In this document: positions 13,665-24,333 of the stretch, in pieces
How positions within the stretch are numbered: the stretch's first letter is position 1
Layout of the letters: every line of letters starts with the position of its first letter
Assembly (NCBI GenBank): GCA_052400685.1
Contig: JBQTGJ010000011.1
Direction: 5' to 3' (one strand)
Length of the DNA stretch: 64,000 bases
Source: CAZHHH01 sp052400685
GTDB taxonomy: Bacteria > Bacteroidota > Bacteroidia > Bacteroidales > Marinilabiliaceae
Program-made: the position numbers and the translations under genes
Notes under the pieces: model-generated
Database searches by the model: none
What the model was told of the DNA's origin: nothing
The model's input: only the letters and a program-made list of their open reading frames with translations

Positions 13665-16475
13665 ATGAGTTGTAGATTGATAATGGTCCTGACGGCATTC
13701 ATGTTGTTTTTTGCAGTGGGTAGCGCCTGTGCAGGAAATGAAAATCACCCACGCATCTATTCGGGGAGCACAAGTAATGCCGATTTTTTAAAGTCCGTCA
13801 ATAATGTTGAGTGGAAGAAACAGTTAATACAGAAGAAGAAAGAGAATGTAGAAAAATATTTGGAGAAATGTAAAGATGAACCTGAGTGGTTGGTTTCCCG
13901 CTTACAGATGAATTGGACGACAAAACATACTGAGGTGTTTTTACATGGCGGTAAGTTTTCCCATTCATCAGGAAAAGCGCCGGTGCCGACGGTTCGTTTT
14001 TCAGGAACACGTGATTGGGCAACTGATTATCGAACGCCTTCCATCGAAGAGGTGGAGCCTTATTTCGACGACGAAAGAGGAATGCATCTGGAAAATAAGA
14101 AAACCGGTGAAAAAGAGTGGGTTCACCCTTCTAAAGTGGGTTTTGCCATTGAAAGAATTAACCAAAGTATAATGAGTGTGGCCGAAGATGCTGCTTTTTT
14201 GTATTGGTTAACGGGCGAGGAAAAATACGCGGCGTTTGCTGAGCCCCTGTTTTTAACATACATAGAAGGAATGTATTACCGAAATGCACCCATTGATTTG
14301 GATAATTCCCATCAGCAAAGGGTTTCGGGATTATCGACTTTTGAAGTAATTCACGATAAAATCGTAGATTACTTAGCGATTACCTACGATTTTTTGCATC
14401 CTTATTTATTAAAGAATAACAGAGACTTTGATCATATTTCGGCTGTTTTTCAAAAGTGGGGCGATCAAATGATAAAAAATGGCATCCCTGATAATAATTG
14501 GAACCTTTTTCAGGCCAATCATTTAACGCATATAGCATTGGCTTTAGATGATGATGAAAATTATGCCAATGGTAAAGGCCAGCAATATTATTTGAAATAT
14601 ACTTTTGATCAATCAACAGAACGACAATGGTCTATCAAAGAAGCGGTTTTGGCCTATGATCAAAACACAGGTATCTGGCCTGAGTCTTCCTCGTATTCTT
14701 TACACGTGACCAGTTCCTTACTGCATATATTAACTTTGCTCGATAATGTGAGCAATGCCAATGAGCTGGCTAATTACCCGGTTATTGAAAAAGCTGCGCT
14801 GGCTGCCTTTCAGTATCTTTTCCCAAGTGGATATACCGTTGCTTTTGGGGATGCTCGTCATGGCATCATTCCACCCGAAAACTTCGAGCTTTTAATTTCT
14901 TATTATCGAAAATATAATATGAAGGAAAAAGAGCTGGTTATAACCGGATTGCTTGAGCAATTGATAGATATGGGAGAATATACGCGGGAGGGCAAAGATC
15001 TTTTTGATTTATTTTTTTATACCAATCAGTTACTTGAGACCGATGCTGCTAAAACAAAGGAATTAAGCAAGCAATTAATAACGCCGGCTTTTTATGCCCC
15101 CAATGTGAGTCTGTTTATTCAACGTATGGGTGAGGCTGATCAGGCTATGATGGTTTCCACGGTTGGAACTTTTGGTAATCACTCGCATGTAAATGGGATA
15201 TCCATGGAGTTATATGCCAATAACTATGTTTTGGGTCCTGACATGTCAAAAGGCCCCAGCTATTGGCATACCGATCATCGTGAATATTATTCTCAGTTTC
15301 CGGCGCATAACACAGTGGTTGTGGATGGAGTCTCCAGTTATGGCAGAATGCGCGGGTATCATCCTTTTACATTGGATAACAATTATCCGGCTGCGGGCGA
15401 AGCTAAGGTTACTTTTGATAAAGTGTCTTTTGTAAATGTCTCTTTTGTGGAACCTAAAACACTTTCTGATCAGCAACGATTAACAGCTATGATTAAATCG
15501 CCACAGGGAAATGGTTATATCGTGGATGTTTTCAGATCGCGCAAAAAGAGTCAGTCCAATCAAAAACATGAATATTTTTATCATAATCTGGGGCAGTCGC
15601 TTGAGCTGTTTGACGGTAATGGTAAACGTTTCAAATTGCATGCGACGGATGAACTGGGAACAGCTCACGGTGATATGAAGGCCTACGATTATCTCACTGA
15701 TAAAAAGGCGGCGCTCACTTCTGAAAATGTGAATGCCTTGTTCACATTAAAGCGTGAAGGTCAGTCTGATAATTTAATGAAAGTATGGATAAAAGGTGCT
15801 GAAGGACAGACTGTGTTTACCGCCCAGGCGCCAAAATCCAATGCCTTATCAAAGGGGACCGCTCCGGTTGAAATGTTGGGGCAGAAAATTCCAACTCTTA
15901 TTTTAAGGAGAGATGCAGAGGCCTGGCGAAATCCCTTCGCCGTTGTGTTCAACCCTTATATGGATGGAGAAGTTAATTCTGTTTTAGCCGTCGATTATCC
16001 GGAGTTAGAAGATAGTCCTGATGCACAAAAAATAGCACTGACACATAACGATGGTAAAACCAGGGATGTGATTGTTGCCAATGCTTCACAAAACGATATT
16101 GCACTGGAAAAAGACTTTTACCAGAAGGGACTTCTTTCTGTCATTCGACAACTGGACGAGGAAAAGATGCCCATATTTTTATTTTTGTCGGGTATGTATA
16201 AGTTCGATTACAAAGACTGGGGGATACTTGCCTATGCCAGAGCCGTTAATATAAGTATCGAGCGAACCGAACAGGGCTATGTGATACAGAATGATCAACC
16301 GGTGGCGGTTAAAATACCTTTTTACGAAGGACACAAACCTGTTCAACTGAAATTTTACAAGAATGAAGAACTTGTTGAACAACGACAGATATTTGTAAAT
16401 AGAAATAATGGTGCTCAAGTCGATTTTCGTTTAGATAAAGCATACGAAAAAGTACTTGTAGTCCTGAAAAAATAA
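13665..16475 (+). CDS. Heparinase II/III-type polysaccharide lyase, secreted
   Basis: 936 residues with signal peptide (LTAFMLFFAVGSACA). The first part (about 60-420) is an alpha-helical toroid rich in Trp and Tyr (SRLQMNWTTKHTEV, DNNWNLFQANHLTHIALALD). The beta-sandwich heparinase II/III-like domain begins near 495: GTFGNHSHVNGISMELYANN, then YWHTDHREYYSQFPAHNTVV, with the His and Tyr residues expected of the catalytic and metal sites. Members cleave uronic-acid-containing glycans by beta-elimination; the PL family cannot be fixed from memory. Unlike short members it carries a long C-terminal part, to 936. It sits between a GH3 enzyme and SusC, so probably attacks the uronic-acid part of the locus substrate. 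A terminator follows about 180 bp downstream. Confidence 0.75.
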   Translation: MSCRLIMVLTAFMLFFAVGSACAGNENHPRIYSGSTSNADFLKSVNNVEWKKQLIQKKKENVEKYLEKCKDEPEWLVSRLQMNWTTKHTEVFLHGGKFSHSSGKAPVPTVRFSGTRDWATDYRTPSIEEVEPYFDDERGMHLENKKTGEKEWVHPSKVGFAIERINQSIMSVAEDAAFLYWLTGEEKYAAFAEPLFLTYIEGMYYRNAPIDLDNSHQQRVSGLSTFEVIHDKIVDYLAITYDFLHPYLLKNNRDFDHISAVFQKWGDQMIKNGIPDNNWNLFQANHLTHIALALDDDENYANGKGQQYYLKYTFDQSTERQWSIKEAVLAYDQNTGIWPESSSYSLHVTSSLLHILTLLDNVSNANELANYPVIEKAALAAFQYLFPSGYTVAFGDARHGIIPPENFELLISYYRKYNMKEKELVITGLLEQLIDMGEYTREGKDLFDLFFYTNQLLETDAAKTKELSKQLITPAFYAPNVSLFIQRMGEADQAMMVSTVGTFGNHSHVNGISMELYANNYVLGPDMSKGPSYWHTDHREYYSQFPAHNTVVVDGVSSYGRMRGYHPFTLDNNYPAAGEAKVTFDKVSFVNVSFVEPKTLSDQQRLTAMIKSPQGNGYIVDVFRSRKKSQSNQKHEYFYHNLGQSLELFDGNGKRFKLHATDELGTAHGDMKAYDYLTDKKAALTSENVNALFTLKREGQSDNLMKVWIKGAEGQTVFTAQAPKSNALSKGTAPVEMLGQKIPTLILRRDAEAWRNPFAVVFNPYMDGEVNSVLAVDYPELEDSPDAQKIALTHNDGKTRDVIVANASQNDIALEKDFYQKGLLSVIRQLDEEKMPIFLFLSGMYKFDYKDWGILAYARAVNISIERTEQGYVIQNDQPVAVKIPFYEGHKPVQLKFYKNEELVEQRQIFVNRNNGAQVDFRLDKAYEKVLVVLKK

Positions 16476-16530
16476 ATAGCCAGTGATTTCAAAATCCTTT
16501 TTGTGGCTGGTAAGAAGAGTTTATTTCTGA

Positions 16531-16596
16531 AGCTTGCGAAGCCAGAGAAACTTGAGTTTCCTGGTGTAAATGATCGTTTTGAAAGCGGACGTGACG
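16531..16596 (+). repeat. Intergenic palindromic element, internal part only
   Basis: Contains AAGCTTGCGAAGCCAGAGAA and GTGTAAATGATCGTTTTGAA, recognisable against the full copies at 35953 and 36101. Terminal repeats are lost. Confidence 0.5.
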
Positions 16597-16656
16597 AAAA
16601 AAAATGCTGTTCTCCTGCTAACATTCGTTAAATGTTTAAGTGAAATTGTATAACAA

Positions 16657-16689
16657 GAAGCCCGATTCTGTAAAGAATCGGGCTTTTTT
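16657..16689 (+). terminator. Rho-independent terminator after the lyase gene
   Basis: AAGCCCGATTCT pairs perfectly with AGAATCGGGCTT around the loop GTAA, followed by a run of T. It separates the GH3-lyase unit from the SusCD unit. Confidence 0.9.
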
Positions 16690-17055
16690 AATCAATAGAA
16701 TTCCTTAATGCCAGTAAAAGGGAGCTGTTTTTTAAGATAGATGTTTCAGAAGTTGCTGTACATGAAAGATGTTTATGAATAAAATTTGTCAAATGCCTGC
16801 TGATAATATGCTTTTCGCAGGGAAACTTCAACAGTAAAGTTTTTTTGTCGCTAAGATGATTGTCTTTTTTCATACAGAATGTAATCCGCAAGAATAGAAT
16901 ATCCATCTGTATGATCAAAATGTCCATATCCCATTTCTGATTTTTGCAATTGTTTAATAAACATTAATCGGTGGTTACGATTGTATATTATATTAGGTCG
17001 TATATTTATTTTAATTGTATGATTTCTGTGTGTAATCGTCACATAATCAATGTGT

Positions 17056-17119
17056 GATAATTTATCCATGTCTCTGGTCTGATAATCCATGTGTTAAAAA
17101 AGGATGTGCTTTACATTTG
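17056..17119 (+). promoter_or_regulatory. susC promoter with direct-repeat operator
   Basis: The -7 box TACATTTG is at 17112-17119. In place of a good -33 TTG there is a direct repeat: GATAATTTATCCATGT (17056-17071) and GATAATCCATGT (17081-17092); the shared ATCCATGT units start 21 bp apart. This is where an AraC-type activator such as the HTCS at 38524 would bind. The rest of the 16690-17055 gap is AT-rich with no gene. Confidence 0.5.
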
Positions 17120-17143
17120 AGCCGTTAATAAAAATTAAACTAT

Positions 17144-20100
17144 ATGAAAAAGATTAAAACCAGATTCTTGTTGCTGGCTATCGCATGCTTGATGACTTCA
17201 TTTAGTTGGGCTCAGCAAAGAACCATATCGGGAACCGTTATAGATGAAGGTAATGAAACATTGCCGGGTGTAAATGTTTTTGTTAAAGGAACAAACTCGG
17301 GCACTATTACGGATATAGACGGTAATTATTCGTTAATGATTACTGACGCATCTGCTGCGACGCTTATATTTTCTTTTGTAGGATTTACAAATCAGGAAAT
17401 AAAGGTTGGCAACAAGGCCGTTATCGATGTGCAACTGGTTGCTGATGCTATTGGCCTTGATGAGGTGGTAGCTATTGGTTATGGTTCGGTTAAAAAGAGT
17501 GATTTAACAGGTTCTGTGGAATCCATTGGTGCTGAAAAGTTAACCGAGATGAATAAAACGGATGTTGGACAAGCAATTCAAGGACAGGTAGCGGGTGTTG
17601 ATGTGCGCAGATTGAGTTCTAAACCGGGTGCGCAGTTGTCCATTAAAATTCGGGGTAATACGGTACTTAAGAATACCAATGTTAAAAAGGATGGTGTTAG
17701 TAATGACCTGGATGATGACTTGTCAAAACCACTATATGTTGTAGATGGCGTATTTATGGATGATTTGAGCATTTTAAATCCTTCGGATATCGAAAAAATG
17801 GATGTGTTAAAAGATGCATCCGCAACAGCTATCTACGGTTCAAGAGGTGCCAATGGGGTAGTTATTATTACTACAAAAAACGGCGTAAGCGGTAAAATGC
17901 AAGTTACTTACGATGGCACTTTTGGTGTGAATACGGCTACTAATACTCCTGATTTTTACAATGGAGATGAATATGTTAGCTATGTTTCTGACGCACTAAG
18001 AGGAGGTCAATGGGAAAGCCAATGGGAAGATGGTGTTGCCAGTGTAGAAGATTGGAATAATACGGTGATTGATACAGATACTGAATTCTACGACGAAGAT
18101 GAAAGAAATAATGTGGCCAATAGAAATTATACCAACTGGATTGACTTAGTAAAAGAAACAGGTATTCAAACAAGTCATACCTTGGGTTTTTCAGGCGGAG
18201 AATCAGGCCTGCTTTATAATGCTTCTGTGGGTTATACCAAAGATGAAGGATTAGTGGGAATTGAAAATTACGAACGTTACAATATAAGCTCATCTCTTTC
18301 TAAAAAAATAAGCAAGGTTGTAACAGCCGGAATCCGATCTTATTTTTCTTATTCCGATCGCGAAGAAGGGAGTATGGAGTTATTCAGAAGTTCTTTTCGT
18401 TTAGCGCCAACGGTAAGTGCTTATGAAGAAGATGGTTCCATTAAAACTGTACCTGATGCGCAGGATGTACGTTTTATCAACCCGCTTCATGAAGCAAATG
18501 GTTCATGGAATGTGAATACCAGAAAGTATAATATTATTGCCAATGCATTCATTGAAATTAAACCGACAGCGTGGTTTAATTTTAAAACAAATTTTGCACC
18601 GGAGCTGATTACCCAACGATATGGTGAATATCGGGGTTTGTTGACTAAAACAGCGCGTAACGATCAAAGTCGCACACGGTCCTATTATCGGGCAAATTAT
18701 TCAAATTCATATACATGGGATAATATTGCCAACTTTGATTTTAATGTCAGAGAAGGGCATAACCTGAAGGCGACCTTAATTTCGTCTATCTATCTTCAAC
18801 AAGAAGAAGGTTCGGCTTTGCAGGTTCGTAATATCGATTCTGACTCTTATTCTTATTACAATACTGCCGGAGGAGATGATATACAGGAATATGGTACATT
18901 TTATTCAAAAGAAACATTGACTTCTTTTGCCTCCCGTATTAATTATAATATCTATGAAAAATATCTTTTCACATTTACCGGTCGTTATGATGGATCTTCC
19001 AAATTAGCGAAGGGAAATAAGTGGGCCTTTTTTCCGTCGGCAGCATTTGCCTGGAGAGTCAGTCAGGAACCTTTTCTGGCTGATAAAGATTGGTTGTCGA
19101 ACTTAAAATTGCGTTTATCCTATGGTGAATCAGGGAATGATGGGGTTGTGAGTCGGTATGCTTCGCAGGCTTATTTAAGCGATGATTCCTATCTTTTTGG
19201 CAATCAATCGGCCTCAGCAAAGGTGATTGATGATTTATCCAATGATGATTTACGCTGGGAGCGTTCAAAAGAGTATAACATTGGCGTGGATCTTGGTTTC
19301 TTTGATAGTAGAATAAGGTTAGGAGCTGAATATTATAACAAGAAGACTGTTGATGCGATATTGGGAAAAACACTAATGGCACTAACAGGTTTTTCTGAAT
19401 CGGAAGGAAACTACGGTTCTGTTCGTAACAGTGGTGTAGAGCTGGTCTTAAATACGGTTAATATACAAAAAGGGGACTTTAGCTGGAGCTCAAGTTTCAA
19501 TTTTGCCAAAAACAAAAATGAGGTTGTTGAGTTAACCGATGATATTGAAAAAGAAGTTTACGGAACGCACGGCGTACTGATGGTTGGTGAACCAATTGAT
19601 GCCATGTATGCATACGAAAAGATCGGAATCTGGCAAATGGATGAGGCCGAAGAGGCTGATAAATATGGATATGTCCCCGGTCAATACAAATTTAAAGACC
19701 AAAACAATGATGGTATCCTTTCTGCCGAAGATGATAAAGTAGTGATTGGTTCGCACTCTCCGGATTGGACTGGCGGAATGACCAATAATTTCAGCTACAA
19801 AAATCTTGATTTATCAGTAATGGTTTATACCCGTCAGGGTGTATTTGGTCACTCTGAATTTTACTCGCATTTTGCCACACACAATGGTGACGGAGCCACA
19901 TTCAATCATATAGATATGGATTATTGGACGCCCAATAATCAGAATTCAACAAATCCTATGCCCGGTGTTGGCTCTGACGACGAATGGTATTTTGCTGATA
20001 TGTCTTTTGTGAAAGTAGGTAATATCGGCCTTGGGTATAATATGCCAAAACAAATTATAAAGAAGTTAAATATTTCAAGTTTACGTCTTTCTTTCGATCT

Positions 20101-20221
20101 TCAAAACCCATTTACATTTACCGATTATAAAGGTCCTGACCCTGAAACTGGTTTGCAGAATTCTTATAACATGGCTTATTCAGTTCAGACTGTTTTATTT
20201 GGATTGAAACTTAAGTTGTAA
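17144..20221 (+). CDS. SusC-family TonB-dependent outer-membrane transporter
   Basis: 1025 residues. The signal peptide ends near FSWA/QQ (residue 23). A carboxypeptidase-regulatory-like domain (TISGTVIDEGNETLPGVNV) covers about 27-105. The plug domain follows with VVAIGYGSVKKSDLTG and the SusC signature YVVDGVFMDDL...ILKDASATAIYGSRGANGVV, then a 22-stranded barrel ending ...TVLFGLKLKL. It imports oligosaccharides in a TonB-dependent way with the SusD lipoprotein as lid. The gene follows its promoter by 25 bp and precedes susD by 17 bp, so the two are co-transcribed. It is short for the SusC family but complete. Confidence 0.95.
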   Translation: MKKIKTRFLLLAIACLMTSFSWAQQRTISGTVIDEGNETLPGVNVFVKGTNSGTITDIDGNYSLMITDASAATLIFSFVGFTNQEIKVGNKAVIDVQLVADAIGLDEVVAIGYGSVKKSDLTGSVESIGAEKLTEMNKTDVGQAIQGQVAGVDVRRLSSKPGAQLSIKIRGNTVLKNTNVKKDGVSNDLDDDLSKPLYVVDGVFMDDLSILNPSDIEKMDVLKDASATAIYGSRGANGVVIITTKNGVSGKMQVTYDGTFGVNTATNTPDFYNGDEYVSYVSDALRGGQWESQWEDGVASVEDWNNTVIDTDTEFYDEDERNNVANRNYTNWIDLVKETGIQTSHTLGFSGGESGLLYNASVGYTKDEGLVGIENYERYNISSSLSKKISKVVTAGIRSYFSYSDREEGSMELFRSSFRLAPTVSAYEEDGSIKTVPDAQDVRFINPLHEANGSWNVNTRKYNIIANAFIEIKPTAWFNFKTNFAPELITQRYGEYRGLLTKTARNDQSRTRSYYRANYSNSYTWDNIANFDFNVREGHNLKATLISSIYLQQEEGSALQVRNIDSDSYSYYNTAGGDDIQEYGTFYSKETLTSFASRINYNIYEKYLFTFTGRYDGSSKLAKGNKWAFFPSAAFAWRVSQEPFLADKDWLSNLKLRLSYGESGNDGVVSRYASQAYLSDDSYLFGNQSASAKVIDDLSNDDLRWERSKEYNIGVDLGFFDSRIRLGAEYYNKKTVDAILGKTLMALTGFSESEGNYGSVRNSGVELVLNTVNIQKGDFSWSSSFNFAKNKNEVVELTDDIEKEVYGTHGVLMVGEPIDAMYAYEKIGIWQMDEAEEADKYGYVPGQYKFKDQNNDGILSAEDDKVVIGSHSPDWTGGMTNNFSYKNLDLSVMVYTRQGVFGHSEFYSHFATHNGDGATFNHIDMDYWTPNNQNSTNPMPGVGSDDEWYFADMSFVKVGNIGLGYNMPKQIIKKLNISSLRLSFDLQNPFTFTDYKGPDPETGLQNSYNMAYSVQTVLFGLKLKL

Positions 20222-20238
20222 CCGAAAAAATTAAAGCA

Positions 20239-21909
20239 ATGAAATTAGGAAAGAAAATTATATATACATGCTCGATGTTAAGTCTCTTATTGGGATTTAA
20301 TGCATGCGAAAGTTTTTTAGAGGAAGAAAATCCTTCTGAAATTACCGCGGAAAGTTACATAACAGAAGACACCGCAGATGAGTTGGTGGTTGGTATGTAT
20401 AGTTCGTTGCGTGATGTTTATAAGCAATATGCGACCGCTTTTTATGGGACCGATATTTTTACCACTCAAAATGCTTTTTACAGTAATAATAGTTTGAACG
20501 AATATTACAATATGACTTCTTCGGTAGGCGGAGTCGAGGGCGTTTGGGATTCTAACTACAAGGTTATTAGTAATGCCAACTCGACCATCGATCAATACGA
20601 AAATGTTATTAGTTGGAGCGAAAGCAATGCCACTGCAAAAGCTTATGGTATTGCACAAGCCAAAGGATTAAGAGCATTGGCGTATTATAATCTGGTGCAA
20701 CAATTTGGTGGTGTTGTACTTGTGTTGGATGATGTAAATGATATATCATTTAGTTATACAAGATCCAGCGAGGAAGAGGTCTTTAATCAAATCATTGCCG
20801 ATCTTGAAGATGCCATTCCAGACCTGGAGTCCGCGCCTGAATTTGGGCGTTTTTCCAAAAGAGCTGCTCAGCATCTACTGGCTGATGTTTATGTAACCCG
20901 CGGTTATAAATCTTTTGGAAGTTCTGATGATTTCACAACAGCTGCTCAGTATGCTGAATTAGCCATTGATTCTTATGATATTTTAAGCCAAACTTATGCT
21001 GAGGTTTTTGATTATGATAATCAGGAAAATGATGAGATTTTATTTTCTATTCAATATGGCGAGGGTGGGGAAGCCGACGATCGTGATAACGATAAACAAG
21101 GTATTCTTATGAACCAGGTCTTTAATTATCTCGGGATTGAGCGTACAACAAGTCCTTATGGTGAGGTGGTGTTTGCGGCAATGCCTACCGATTTTTTCTA
21201 TGGTTTGTTTGACGATAATGACACCCGTGATGAGGTAACGGTATTTCGGGCACTTTTAGCAACCGAAGCCACATCGTATACTTCCGGTTATGGTACTGAT
21301 GAAATAAATATTGGCGATACAATTATTTATTATCCTAAGAATAAGCTAACCACGGCTGATTTAAAAGATAAATTAAATCGATACTTCGTGTATCAGCCTG
21401 GGCAATATGGTTACGATGCGGTAGGCGATAATATTGAAAATGTCATTTATCAATACTCAGATAACCAGATTAAAACAAATTTTCCGATTTTCAGGAAATT
21501 CAATGATGAAAATTCAGCAGGTACCGAAGGTGGATATAGAGATACTTATGTATTTCGTGTCGCAGAAACCCATTTAGTAGCCGCCGAAGCATACCTGAAA
21601 GCGGAAAATATGACGGCTGCTTTAGCACATATTAATAAAGTTCATGAAAGAGCTACCGGCGTTTCCGATTATTACGTATCCATTGACATTGATGATGTCT
21701 TAAATGAAAGAGCAATGGAGTTGGCTGGTGAGTCCAATAGATGGAATATTCTGAAAAGAACAGGAAAACTGGAGGAACGAATTAATATGTATAATCCGCA
21801 TGTAATAGATCATGGTGCGTTTGATGCAGATATTCACCTGGTTCGTCCTATTCCTTCTGCTGAAATGGAGTTGTCTGATGGTTCACTAAAGCAGAATCCT
21901 GAATACTAA
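20239..21909 (+). CDS. SusD/RagB-family glycan-binding lipoprotein
   Basis: 556 residues. The lipobox LLLGFNAC places the lipidated Cys at 23. SusD-like and RagB domains span the rest: the N-terminal TPR-type helices include GIAQAKGLRALAYYNLVQQFGG, and the C-terminus ends with the usual MELAGESNRWNILKRTGKL and LVRPIPSAEMELS...QNPEY. It caps the SusC barrel at the cell surface and captures glycan. It lies directly after susC. An inverted palindromic element follows its stop codon. Confidence 0.95.
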   Translation: MKLGKKIIYTCSMLSLLLGFNACESFLEEENPSEITAESYITEDTADELVVGMYSSLRDVYKQYATAFYGTDIFTTQNAFYSNNSLNEYYNMTSSVGGVEGVWDSNYKVISNANSTIDQYENVISWSESNATAKAYGIAQAKGLRALAYYNLVQQFGGVVLVLDDVNDISFSYTRSSEEEVFNQIIADLEDAIPDLESAPEFGRFSKRAAQHLLADVYVTRGYKSFGSSDDFTTAAQYAELAIDSYDILSQTYAEVFDYDNQENDEILFSIQYGEGGEADDRDNDKQGILMNQVFNYLGIERTTSPYGEVVFAAMPTDFFYGLFDDNDTRDEVTVFRALLATEATSYTSGYGTDEINIGDTIIYYPKNKLTTADLKDKLNRYFVYQPGQYGYDAVGDNIENVIYQYSDNQIKTNFPIFRKFNDENSAGTEGGYRDTYVFRVAETHLVAAEAYLKAENMTAALAHINKVHERATGVSDYYVSIDIDDVLNERAMELAGESNRWNILKRTGKLEERINMYNPHVIDHGAFDADIHLVRPIPSAEMELSDGSLKQNPEY

Positions 21910-21911
21910 TT

Positions 21912-22053
21912 AGTGTTTGTCTATAAAGTCCAACTTCTGCGTTACGCTTGCTTTCAAAATGGTCATTTACGGGAGTAAACTCACATTTTTCGAGCTGCGC
22001 AAGCCTTGTATTTGAACTTTATATTTCAAACACTTAGTTTCCGGACAGGCTCT
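21912..22053 (-). repeat. Intergenic palindromic element, complete, reverse orientation
   Basis: Left end AGTGTTTGTCTATAAAGTC, right end CTTAGTTTCCGGACAGGCTCT, with the internal stem ATTTTTCGAGC facing GCTTTCAAAAT. It begins two bases after the susD stop. Both ends resemble the termini of the copy at 35953. Confidence 0.75.
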
Positions 22054-22305
22054 GGTCATAGTTCGTTTACAATACCCGGGCATGTGTTTTTTATACATGC
22101 TCAGGTAATATGTCTTTGAACGCGAAATTCAGATATCCATCTGTTTTGCTATCCCTTTTTTACACAGATACATTTTTCTCTTTTTCAAGAGAAGTGGGGA
22201 TTGTATTTTTTATAAAAAGGATTTTCAAAAGAGGTGTGCGGACGATTTATGTCAGGCAATTTGATGTTTGCTTGCAGGGTGTATAATATCATAAATAAAA
22301 ATAAA

Positions 22306-24333
22306 ATGATATGTAATTTAAAAAATATGACAATTAAGCTATTATACTTACTGGTTGGGATATTCATATTAAATGCATGTACTTCATCCATCGACGGGGT
22401 TTATTTGGTACAAGGGGACAATGCAACAGATCTTGAAAAAAATGCTATTCAGGATTTGAAAAGGGACCTGATGAAAGTAACGGATAAAAATATCGAAATT
22501 TTCACTGAGTCCGAGGATATGCCGGAGGATGGAGTGGTGTATTTATTGGGGACTATTGATAGTCATCATAAAATAGCTCAGCTGGCCGGTAGTCATGAAA
22601 TATCCTTATCTGACGAAAAACCCGGGCCGCGTGGAGGTATTTGGGCAAAAGTTCCTTTAAAAAAAGGAAGAAAGGCTATTGTGATAGCAGGTTCTGATGT
22701 TCAGGGATTACAATATGCGATATATGATTATTCACACGAGGTGTTGGGTATTGATCCTTTTGAATACTGGACCGGGAGAACGCCTGATATTATATCTGAC
22801 AATGATTTATTGGATTTCGAAAACCGACAAATTGCGCCTCCTGAAATTCCTGTTTTATGTTATTTCGAAAATGATGTGGATGAATTGGCAAATTACCGGG
22901 GTAAGTTGCTGGAGTACGATTGGGAGACGTATACCGAAATGATTAATTCATTGGTTCGGTTAAAATATAATGCCATTCAGCTGTTCGATATGTTGGGACG
23001 GCCTGAGTTTTTCTTACGCGAAGCCTACCAAAAACTGAAACCTGATTACGATATTGATATTAAGTATATTGAAAAGCTCATCGATTATGCCCACCTGAAA
23101 GGGATGAAGGTTCAGATTGATATGTCGTTGGGTTACAAGTTGTATCAGTTAAGTGAGGCTGAAGCTAGCTGCTGGAAAGAGAATAAGGACAAATGGATAG
23201 AAGCCTGGACTTACTACCTGGAGAAAACGCCTGTGGGTAAATGTGATATATTCTCGCTTCGTCCCCGAAATCAAGTATGGGATTGGGAATACAAGAGTAC
23301 TTGCGGTGAAGATAAAACCGAAGTGTTTAATGAGGTGTATGCTGAGTTTGGGAAGTTAATAGATAATCATAATCCGGATGCTGTTAAAGTGCTGATTTGC
23401 TATCATGACGGGATGGAGATTTTTAATGAAGATTTTAATCCGCCAAAGGATTTTATTGTTGCCTGGAGTGATAATGGCTGGCTCGGATTCGAATACTTAC
23501 CTAAGAGTACTAAAGGTTATGACTTTGGAACGTATATGCATGCCGGTTTCTGGCGCAATCATACGGTGCCTGATCCTTGTCCTGAGCTTATCGACGAAAC
23601 CATGACTCATTTTATTGATACCTATGGCGCCAATAAGTATTTACAGGTCAACGGGCAAACATTTCGTTTGTTTATTTTAAATATTACGGCTTTCTCAAAG
23701 GTTGCCCAGTCATATAAAGATTTTGACGGTGAAGATTTTTATCGGAAATGGACGCGCTACTATTTTGGGGAGGACGCAGCTGAATATGTGGTTTCAGCCT
23801 ATAAACATCTGCACCAGGCACAGCTAAATGAAGATGGCTATGTTGAAATACTCTACCGTATTAAGATGTATCATCAGCATTTAAAAACCGATGCTTTAAT
23901 TGAGAATAGCGAAAGTTATCAACGAGCGTATAGTGCCGATTTGGATCAGCGTATGGCCATCATTGATAGCGCCTGGGAGTTTGTTGAGAAAGGTAAAGAG
24001 GTGGAAAAAAGTAAAGCTTATTTTTATCATGATCAGGTTGAATTGCCTGTTTTACTGATTCGACAGTTGCTTTACTACCAAAACGAATTGCAGAATATTG
24101 CCATAGCTCGCGATAAATATCAAAAATCGGGAAATAAGCTTGAAAAGCAGGATGCATTGGAGAAGGTAGAAAATGCCCGCATGTTACTCCAGGAGCATAT
24201 TGCCACACGTATGCGTGGCGATATGAATCCAAAGTGGAAAAATTGGTATAATCCTGCCATACGAAGGCCTAATAATGGTTTCCCTGAATTGGAGGATCTG
24301 GTTGAAATAAAGAATGTAACAGAGGCAATGTAG
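22306..24333 (+). CDS. GH115-related lipoprotein, putative alpha-glucuronidase-like hydrolase
   Basis: About 675 residues. The lipoprotein signal LLVGIFILNAC reads best from the Met at 22306 or 22327; the longer frame from 22234 is unlikely. The N-terminal domain (GDNATDLEKNAIQDLKRDL, then VIAGSDVQGLQYAIYDYSHE and GIDPFEYWTG) parallels that of the canonical GH115 enzyme at 32988 (GSDRRATAFGLLEISRM, SPWEWWADVTP). A (beta/alpha)8-like domain follows with EMINSLVRLKYNAIQLFDML and DFIVAWSDNGWLGFEYLP. It is shorter than GH115 (675 against about 970) and lacks the C-terminal extension. Relation to GH115 is by motif reading only; activity unproven. It starts the second enzyme block of the locus. Confidence 0.6.
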   Translation: MICNLKNMTIKLLYLLVGIFILNACTSSIDGVYLVQGDNATDLEKNAIQDLKRDLMKVTDKNIEIFTESEDMPEDGVVYLLGTIDSHHKIAQLAGSHEISLSDEKPGPRGGIWAKVPLKKGRKAIVIAGSDVQGLQYAIYDYSHEVLGIDPFEYWTGRTPDIISDNDLLDFENRQIAPPEIPVLCYFENDVDELANYRGKLLEYDWETYTEMINSLVRLKYNAIQLFDMLGRPEFFLREAYQKLKPDYDIDIKYIEKLIDYAHLKGMKVQIDMSLGYKLYQLSEAEASCWKENKDKWIEAWTYYLEKTPVGKCDIFSLRPRNQVWDWEYKSTCGEDKTEVFNEVYAEFGKLIDNHNPDAVKVLICYHDGMEIFNEDFNPPKDFIVAWSDNGWLGFEYLPKSTKGYDFGTYMHAGFWRNHTVPDPCPELIDETMTHFIDTYGANKYLQVNGQTFRLFILNITAFSKVAQSYKDFDGEDFYRKWTRYYFGEDAAEYVVSAYKHLHQAQLNEDGYVEILYRIKMYHQHLKTDALIENSESYQRAYSADLDQRMAIIDSAWEFVEKGKEVEKSKAYFYHDQVELPVLLIRQLLYYQNELQNIAIARDKYQKSGNKLEKQDALEKVENARMLLQEHIATRMRGDMNPKWKNWYNPAIRRPNNGFPELEDLVEIKNVTEAM

